Source: Competibacteraceae bacterium UBA2792 (GTDB lineage Bacteria > Pseudomonadota > Gammaproteobacteria > Competibacterales > Competibacteraceae). Taken from it: a DNA stretch of 10,183 nucleotides. The notes below the pieces were generated by a model. It saw only the letters and a list, made by a program, of their open reading frames with translations, ran no database searches and was not told the origin of the DNA. The stretch lies in NCBI GenBank assembly GCA_002352125.1, contig DEHU01000037.1, positions 175 to 10,357 on the forward strand. The letters are read 5' to 3'. Position numbers and translations under genes: made by a program. Of this stretch, positions 5,785 to 10,183 are shown in pieces. Within the stretch, counting starts at the first letter, position 1. Each line of letters begins with the position of its first letter.

Positions 5785-6636
5785 TTACCGCAACACCACC
5801 GTCTTGCTGCCGTTGAGAAACACCCGTCGCTCCAGGTGATAGTGCATCGCCCGCGCCAACACGATGTTTTCGATATCGCGTCCGACCGCCGCCAACTGCT
5901 CCGGTGTGTGGGCGTGATCCACCCGTTCCACTTCCTGTTCGATAATCGGTCCTTCGTCCAGGTTGGCGGTCACGAAATGCGCGGTGGCGCCGATCAGCTT
6001 CACCCCGCGCGCATACGCTTGATGATAGGGTTTGGCGCCTTTGAAACCCGGCAGGAAAGAATGGTGGATGTTGATCGCCCGCCCCGCCAACGCTTGGCAC
6101 AGCTCGGGCGACAAAATTTGCATGTAGCGAGCGAGCACCACCAGTTCGGTGCCGGTGCTCTCGACCAAATCCAAAATTTGCCGCTCCTGCTCGGGCTTGG
6201 TTGCCGCCGTCACCGGCAGATGATGAAACGGGATCGCGTGCCACTCGGCTAGATGCGCCAAATCGCGATGGTTGGAAACGATGGCGGCGATCACCATCGG
6301 CAACGCTCCGGTGCGATGCCGGTAGAGCAAATCGTTCAGGCAGTGCTCGGCCTTGGACACCAAAATCATGACTCGCGGCAACTGGCGTGGATCGTACAAA
6401 CGCCAGCCCATCTCGAATCGCTCGGCCAGCGGCGAAAAATCGGCCAGCAACGCCGGCTCGGCCGCTTCGTCCAGATCGAATACCAGCCGCATGAAAAACC
6501 GGCCGGTTTCGGTATCGCTGAACTGGTCGGACTCGACGATATTGCCGCGATGGGCGGCCAGCGCGTTGGACACGGCGGCCACGATGCCCACCCGATCTGG
6601 GCAGGCGATGGTTAAAATGTAACGAAAAATATGCAT
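5785..6636 (-). CDS. purU: Formyltetrahydrofolate deformylase
   Basis: PurU hydrolyses 10-formyltetrahydrofolate to tetrahydrofolate and formate. This balances the one-carbon pool and supplies formate to PurT-type purine synthesis. The 283-residue length is normal. An N-terminal ACT regulatory domain covers about residues 5-80 (ILTIACPDRVGIVAAV onward) and a formyltransferase-fold catalytic domain follows from about 88. The expected catalytic residues are present: N189 and H191 in INIHHSFLPGFKGAKPYHQA, and D227 in ANLDEGPIIEQ. The ATG at 6636 directly abuts the rssA stop codon, with a GAGAGA stretch about 14 bases upstream as a weak ribosome-binding site, so translation is probably coupled to rssA. 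No damage is seen. Confidence 0.95.
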   Translation of the reverse strand: MHIFRYILTIACPDRVGIVAAVSNALAAHRGNIVESDQFSDTETGRFFMRLVFDLDEAAEPALLADFSPLAERFEMGWRLYDPRQLPRVMILVSKAEHCLNDLLYRHRTGALPMVIAAIVSNHRDLAHLAEWHAIPFHHLPVTAATKPEQERQILDLVESTGTELVVLARYMQILSPELCQALAGRAINIHHSFLPGFKGAKPYHQAYARGVKLIGATAHFVTANLDEGPIIEQEVERVDHAHTPEQLAAVGRDIENIVLARAMHYHLERRVFLNGSKTVVLR

Positions 6637-7566
6637 TTATTTGATCTCTCGATCACCGGTTTCCAGCAAATTCAACACGTCGCGCAGCAAAGACAGATGC
6701 AGCCGCACGCAGTCCACACCGGCGGCGATGGCCTCTTCGGCGTGGTCGAAATCCATCAGGCCCAGATGCGCCAGTCGCGGCGCCAGCACCACATCCGGCG
6801 GATCGCCGGCCATGCGCGCCCGGGTGATGCGATCCTGCATGATGTGGATCGAACCGGCCATCACGTCGAACAATCCCGGCGGTTCGTCCAGCTCCTCCAA
6901 TTTCTCCTCCACGCGGCCGTTGTTCCCCAGCATCGCCTGCAACCCGGCGCTCAACCGCGCCAACAAGGGACTCGGTGTCACCAATCGCGGCGGGCGGCCG
7001 CCGAAATGTTTGCCGACGATATCGCCGTTCAGATTCACCGCAATCACCCGGTCTGCCCCCAGCGCCCGGCACAACGACACCGGCAACGGGTCCACCAAGC
7101 CGCCGTCCACCAGCCAGCGCTCCTGGTGCCGTACCGGACTGAACAAGCCTGGTAGCGCGATGGATGCGCGCACCGCCTCCAACAAGGAGCCTTCCTGGAA
7201 CCATACCTCTCGCCCGGTATATAGATCGGTGGCTACCGCGCCGAACGGTTTGGGCAAGGTCTCGATGGGCGCATCGTCTACCCGCTCGCGAAATGCGCGC
7301 ATCAGCCGCTCCCCCTCCACACCGCCCCGCCGCAAGTCCATGTAGCGAACGATGTCCCACCAATCGATCTCCAACACCCATTCCGCCAGCCGGTCCAGCC
7401 GGCCGCTGGCGTAAGCGGCGCCGACCAGAGCGCCGATAGAGGTTCCCGAAACCACTTCGGGGACGATGCCCGCCTCTTCCAACGCCCGCAGCACACCGAT
7501 ATGCGACCAGCCGCGTGCCGAGCCGCTGCCGAGAGCGATACCGATCCGGGGTTTACGCAGTGGCAT
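6637..7566 (-). CDS. rssA: Patatin-like phospholipase family protein (RssA-like)
   Basis: A 309-residue member of the bacterial patatin family, predicted serine lipid hydrolases using a Ser-Asp dyad. The glycine-rich oxyanion segment GSGSARGW is at residues 13-20, the nucleophile motif GTSIG at 41-45 (S43), and the catalytic Asp motif DGG at 154-156 (D154). There is no signal peptide, so it is predicted cytoplasmic. Its size and the WSHIGVLRALEE segment fit the RssA/YchK group. The physiological substrate of this group is not well defined. The ATG at 7566 has a good AGGAGA ribosome-binding site (7574-7579 on the complementary strand) that overlaps the moaB stop region, and the gap to moaB is only 12 bases. 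The enzyme family is confident; the symbol is by similarity. Confidence 0.85.
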   Translation of the reverse strand: MPLRKPRIGIALGSGSARGWSHIGVLRALEEAGIVPEVVSGTSIGALVGAAYASGRLDRLAEWVLEIDWWDIVRYMDLRRGGVEGERLMRAFRERVDDAPIETLPKPFGAVATDLYTGREVWFQEGSLLEAVRASIALPGLFSPVRHQERWLVDGGLVDPLPVSLCRALGADRVIAVNLNGDIVGKHFGGRPPRLVTPSPLLARLSAGLQAMLGNNGRVEEKLEELDEPPGLFDVMAGSIHIMQDRITRARMAGDPPDVVLAPRLAHLGLMDFDHAEEAIAAGVDCVRLHLSLLRDVLNLLETGDREIK

Positions 7567-7578
7567 CGTCGTTTCTCC

Positions 7579-8106
7579 TCATCGTTCTCGCAAGCGCGGC
7601 AGCAGTTCGACCAAGTTGCAAGGTCGGGTGCGTGCGTCGAGCTGGGCCTGCAAGATGCGATCCCAACCGGTGCGGCAGGCTCCGGTCGAACCCGGCAAAC
7701 AAAAAACAAAGGTGGCGTTCGCCAACCCTCCCAACGCCCGCGATTGCAAGGTCGAGGTGCCGATTTCCTCCCAAGACAGCATCCGAAACAATTCGCCGAA
7801 GCCGTCGATCTCCTTATCCAACAACGGCCGAACCGCTTCCGGGGTACTGTCGCGGCCGGTCATGCCAGTACCGCCGGTCGTCAGCACCACCTGTATCGCA
7901 GGATCGGCGATCCAGCCGGACACCACCGCCCGAATTCGGTAGATGTCGTCGGGGACGATGACCCGATTCGCCAGCCGATGGCCGGCCACCGTCAACCGCT
8001 CCACCAAAATTTGACCGGAGGCGTCGTCGGCCTCGGTCCGGGTATCCGAAACGGTCAGCACCGCGATGGTCAGCGGCAAAAATTCGTGTTCGTTCATGAT
8101 CGACAT
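7579..8106 (-). CDS. moaB: Molybdopterin adenylyltransferase-like protein MoaB
   Basis: A MoaB/MogA-family protein of molybdenum cofactor synthesis, which would adenylate molybdopterin before metal insertion. The 175-residue length is normal. The family motif TTGGTGMTGRD is at residues 77-87, the N-terminal strand reads IAVLTVSDTRTEADD, and the LPGSTGACRTGWDRIL segment near the end is typical. ATG at 8106 is used; ATG at 8097 is an equally possible start, and neither has a clear ribosome-binding site. It is the first gene of the tightly packed - strand group moaB-rssA-purU-TauE-like and diverges from the heat-shock unit. Confidence 0.93.
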   Translation of the reverse strand: MSIMNEHEFLPLTIAVLTVSDTRTEADDASGQILVERLTVAGHRLANRVIVPDDIYRIRAVVSGWIADPAIQVVLTTGGTGMTGRDSTPEAVRPLLDKEIDGFGELFRMLSWEEIGTSTLQSRALGGLANATFVFCLPGSTGACRTGWDRILQAQLDARTRPCNLVELLPRLRER

Positions 8107-8151
8107 CCGTGGGTTCGGTCGATTACGTCAATGAAAAACAGGCCGATACAA

Positions 8152-8179
8152 CTTGAAATTCGGTCTGCGACCCCCATTT
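8152..8179 (+). promoter_or_regulatory. Sigma-32 heat-shock promoter of hsp20
   Basis: CTTGAAA at 8152-8158 and CCCCATTT at 8172-8179 are separated by 13 bases. Both boxes match the sigma-32 consensus (CTTGAAA and CCCCATNT) and the spacing is within the accepted range. Transcription would start near 8186, giving a leader of about 34 bases before hsp20. Confidence 0.85.
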
Positions 8180-8219
8180 GAACGACAACAGCAACTCCTT
8201 TCAAACGAGGTTTTCAGCC

Positions 8220-8663
8220 ATGAATCCAACCCGCTACGAGCCTTGGCACCATCTGCATCATCTGCGCAAGGAACTGGACCGGTTGTTCGAGCCTTACAAC
8301 GCATCCGGTAACGACCAGTCCAGCGTGGCCACCTGCGACTGGATTCCGCCGGTCGACATCAAGGAAGAAAAGGATCGTTACGTTCTCCGCGCCGACATTC
8401 CGGGCGTCGATCCCAAAGATATCGAGATTATCGCCGAAAACGGCATTCTGACCATTCGCGGCAACCGCCCGGGCGAAACCCGTGAAACCCGCGTCGGCTA
8501 CAGCCGGGTGGAGCGGCCTTGCGGCAGCTTCTATCGTCGCTTCAGCCTACCGGATACCGCCGATCTCGCACACATTGCCGCCCGAAGCGCCAACGGCGTG
8601 CTGGAAATCGGCATCCCCAAACTGACTCATACTCTATCGCGGACCATCAAGGTTGAAGGTTAA
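8220..8663 (+). CDS. hsp20: Small heat shock protein, Hsp20/alpha-crystallin family
   Basis: An ATP-independent holdase that binds unfolding proteins in the cytoplasm and passes them to DnaK/ClpB. The 147-residue length is typical. A short helical N-terminus (WHHLHHLRKELDRLFEPY) precedes the alpha-crystallin domain, about residues 40-135 (WIPPVDIKEEKDRYVLRADIPGV onward), which carries the conserved ANGVLEIGIPK motif. The C-terminal IKV tripeptide (residues 143-145) is the usual oligomer contact. The ATG at 8220 is chosen because GAGG (8207-8210) lies 9 bases upstream; the TTG at 8178 overlaps the -10 box of the promoter and is excluded. A sigma-32 promoter drives it, and cbpA follows 54 bases later, separated by a hairpin. 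Confidence 0.95.
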   Translation: MNPTRYEPWHHLHHLRKELDRLFEPYNASGNDQSSVATCDWIPPVDIKEEKDRYVLRADIPGVDPKDIEIIAENGILTIRGNRPGETRETRVGYSRVERPCGSFYRRFSLPDTADLAHIAARSANGVLEIGIPKLTHTLSRTIKVEG

Positions 8664-8683
8664 ACACACTTTCGCAACCACAA

Positions 8684-8706
8684 CCCCTCTCCTCGCCGGA
8701 GAGGGG
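8684..8706 (+). promoter_or_regulatory. Intercistronic hairpin holding the cbpA ribosome-binding site
   Basis: CCCCTCTCC (8684-8692) and GGAGAGGGG (8698-8706) form a perfect 9-bp stem with a 5-base loop. The 3' arm contains the purine-rich sequence that serves as ribosome-binding site for cbpA, whose ATG is at 8718. The stem would therefore hide it when folded. Similar C-rich/G-rich palindromes also occur as dispersed repeats in proteobacterial intergenic DNA. Confidence 0.6.
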
Positions 8707-8717
8707 GGAACGCGCAA

Positions 8718-9659
8718 ATGAAATATCGGGACTACTATCAAATCCTCGGCGTCACCCGCGATGCATCGGCAGAAGATATCAAAAAAGCCTATCGCCGGTT
8801 AGCTCGCAAGTATCACCCGGACGTTAGCAAAGAAACAGGTGCCGAGGAACGCTTCAAAGAGGTCGCCGAAGCCTACGAAGTGCTGCGCGATTCCGAAAAA
8901 CGTGCCGCCTACGATCAGCTCGGCAACAATTGGAAAGCCGGCCAGGAATTCCGGCCACCGCCTGGCTGGAAAGGCGGACAGGGCGATTTTCGAGCGGGTT
9001 TCGGTGGACGCGACTTCAGCGATTTCTTCGAATCCTTGTTCGGCAATTTGGGCGGAATGGGCGGAATGGGCGGTTTCGCTGGCGGGCGGGGTTTCCAGTC
9101 TGCCGGCCAAAATCAAACCGTGCCGCTGGAAATCAGCTTGGAAGAGGCGTTCCACGGCGGTAGCCGCGCTCTCCAGTTGCAAGTCCCCGAACGCGGCGCC
9201 AGCGGTCAGACACGCACCCGTACCCTGAACGTCAAAATTCCCGCCGGCGTCACGACCGGGCAAAAGATCCGCTTGAGCGGCCAAGGCGGCGCTGGCTCCG
9301 GGGGCGGCCCCAGCGGCGATCTTTATCTGGAATTGACGATTCGGCCACACCCGCTCTATCAGGTTCGAAACCGCGACATCACGCTAGAACTCCCGCTGGC
9401 GCCGTGGGAAGCGGCGCTGGGCGGTAAAGTCGAAGTTCCCACTCTGGGCGGCAACGTCACGCTTAACATCCCGGCCAACGCTCAAAATGGCCAGACGCTG
9501 CGACTGCGCGGTCGTGGCCTGCCCGGCCAGCCACCCGGCGACCAATTGGCGGTGTTGCGCATCGTCAATCCGCCAGCCGAGAACGAGGCAGCGCGCGAGT
9601 TGTTTCGGCGCATGGAACGGGAATTGCTTTTCGATCCGCGCGCCCACTGGCACAAATGA
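8718..9659 (+). CDS. cbpA: DnaJ-family co-chaperone CbpA
   Basis: A 313-residue Hsp40 of the CbpA type, a co-chaperone that stimulates DnaK. The J domain spans about residues 1-68 with the HPD motif at 33-35. A Gly/Phe-rich linker follows (about 80-130, including [15 protein letters not shown] and GGMGGMGGF), then two C-terminal substrate-binding domains (about 132-300). The CXXCXGXG zinc-finger repeats of DnaJ are absent, which makes it CbpA rather than DnaJ. The ATG at 8718 lies 9 bases behind a G-rich ribosome-binding site in a hairpin. It probably forms a heat-shock operon with hsp20; CbpM, its usual partner in enterobacteria, is not present downstream. Confidence 0.95.
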   Translation: MKYRDYYQILGVTRDASAEDIKKAYRRLARKYHPDVSKETGAEERFKEVAEAYEVLRDSEKRAAYDQLGNNWKAGQEFRPPPGWKGGQGDFRAGFGGRDFSDFFESLFGNLGGMGGMGGFAGGRGFQSAGQNQTVPLEISLEEAFHGGSRALQLQVPERGASGQTRTRTLNVKIPAGVTTGQKIRLSGQGGAGSGGGPSGDLYLELTIRPHPLYQVRNRDITLELPLAPWEAALGGKVEVPTLGGNVTLNIPANAQNGQTLRLRGRGLPGQPPGDQLAVLRIVNPPAENEAARELFRRMERELLFDPRAHWHK

Positions 9660-9752
9660 TATTGATAACTTCGGCGGCGAGGCGGAATCCCGCCGGCCGT
9701 CGTCGCGTCTAGAATGATCGTAGTCGGTCCAAAATCGAGGGTTTTCCCGCTG

Positions 9753-10183
9753 ATGAACGCCCAACGCTTCCCGTTGACAGCAGCCTTGCTAGCGCTGTGC
9801 CTCGCCGCCGCTACACCAGCACCAGCGCAATCTGCCCTGCCGATCGCCGTGGACGGCCAGACCTTACCAACCCTTGCGCCGATGCTCGAACGAGCAACCC
9901 CGGCGGTCGTCAATATCGCTACCGAAAGTCAGATATCGACGCGCAATCCGCTACTGGATGATCCATTCTTTCGCCACTTCTTCAACATTCCCGATCAACC
10001 GCGCGAACGCAAGACGCAAAGCGTCGGTTCCGGGGTGGTGGTCGATGCCCGTCGCGGTTACGTCATCACCAACCACCATGTCGTCGATGGCGCCAGCACC
10101 ATCACCGTCACCCTGCGCGACGGGCGCAAGCTCAACGCTAAAGTCATCGGCTCCGATCCGGAAAGCGATGTGGCGGTGATCCA
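9753..10183 (+). CDS. Do-family periplasmic serine protease (DegP/DegQ/MucD type), 3' end outside window
   Basis: The first 143 residues of a trypsin-like protease that degrades misfolded periplasmic proteins. It begins with a signal peptide (residues 1 to about 26: basic start, hydrophobic ALLALCLAAA, APA-Q cleavage region). The protease domain shows VVNIATES, GSGVVVDARRGYVITNHHVVDGA with catalytic H109, and GSDPESDVAVI with catalytic D139. The catalytic serine and PDZ domains would lie beyond the window. The loop between the first strands (about residues 60-88) is short, closer to DegQ/MucD than to DegP, so no single symbol is given. ATG 9753 is preferred, with GAGG at 9737-9740; an in-frame ATG at 9714 has no ribosome-binding site and would bury the signal peptide. 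Confidence 0.92.
   Translation, partial: MNAQRFPLTAALLALCLAAATPAPAQSALPIAVDGQTLPTLAPMLERATPAVVNIATESQISTRNPLLDDPFFRHFFNIPDQPRERKTQSVGSGVVVDARRGYVITNHHVVDGASTITVTLRDGRKLNAKVIGSDPESDVAVI

Noticed and set aside
9681..9694. A terminator behind cbpA (GGCGG-AATC-CCGCC)
   Set aside because: The stem is only 5 bp and no T run follows on the + strand; at most it is a weak hairpin.

Overview
The window reads as the junction between an accessory, mobile-element-derived segment (about 1-4600) and a stretch of ordinary chromosomal genes (about 5086-10183). The base composition is GC-rich throughout. The housekeeping genes (purU, moaB, rssA, a TauE/SafE or DsbD_2 type membrane protein, hsp20, cbpA, a Do-family protease) and a near-consensus sigma-32 promoter point to a gammaproteobacterium or a close relative. 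A Competibacter-like lineage is a guess from general feel, not something the sequence proves.

Left part, + strand. A D5/P4-type primase-helicase gene runs in from outside the window and ends at 1605. Its 3' end and downstream flank (1585-1710) form a striking symmetric array: three 7-bp units spaced 9 bp apart, facing three inverted copies, all enclosed by an outer AT-rich inverted repeat. This may be the replication origin or a control site of the element. A small unknown gene (98 aa) follows, then a non-coding patch with a six-copy heptanucleotide repeat. Next is a two-gene cassette with its own strong sigma-70 promoter: an 80-aa unknown protein overlapping a 146-aa single-domain retropepsin-like aspartic protease. 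Directly behind it lies a broken DUF3987 primase/helicase fragment, joined in another frame to a basic C-terminal tail and a terminator. A small Mor-family (phage Mu middle-operon regulator) gene at 4247-4591 ends in a 3 x 10 bp tandem repeat.

Boundary region (4592-5085). It holds no convincing gene. It does hold a GC-rich, strongly self-complementary block (about 4621-4791) with nested and pseudoknot-compatible stems, which is a candidate structured RNA, possibly HEARO/omega-RNA-like. An AT-rich stretch with a perfect 18-bp palindrome follows.

Right part. On the - strand, moaB, rssA, purU and a TauE/SafE-like gene are packed with gaps of 12, 0 and 9 bases, so they are probably one transcript. 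Diverging from moaB on the + strand is a heat-shock unit: a near-perfect sigma-32 promoter, hsp20, an intercistronic hairpin that contains the ribosome-binding site of the next gene, and cbpA. A Do-family periplasmic serine protease follows and is cut by the window end. Together they cover protein quality control in the cytoplasm (Hsp20, CbpA) and in the periplasm (DegP/DegQ type).
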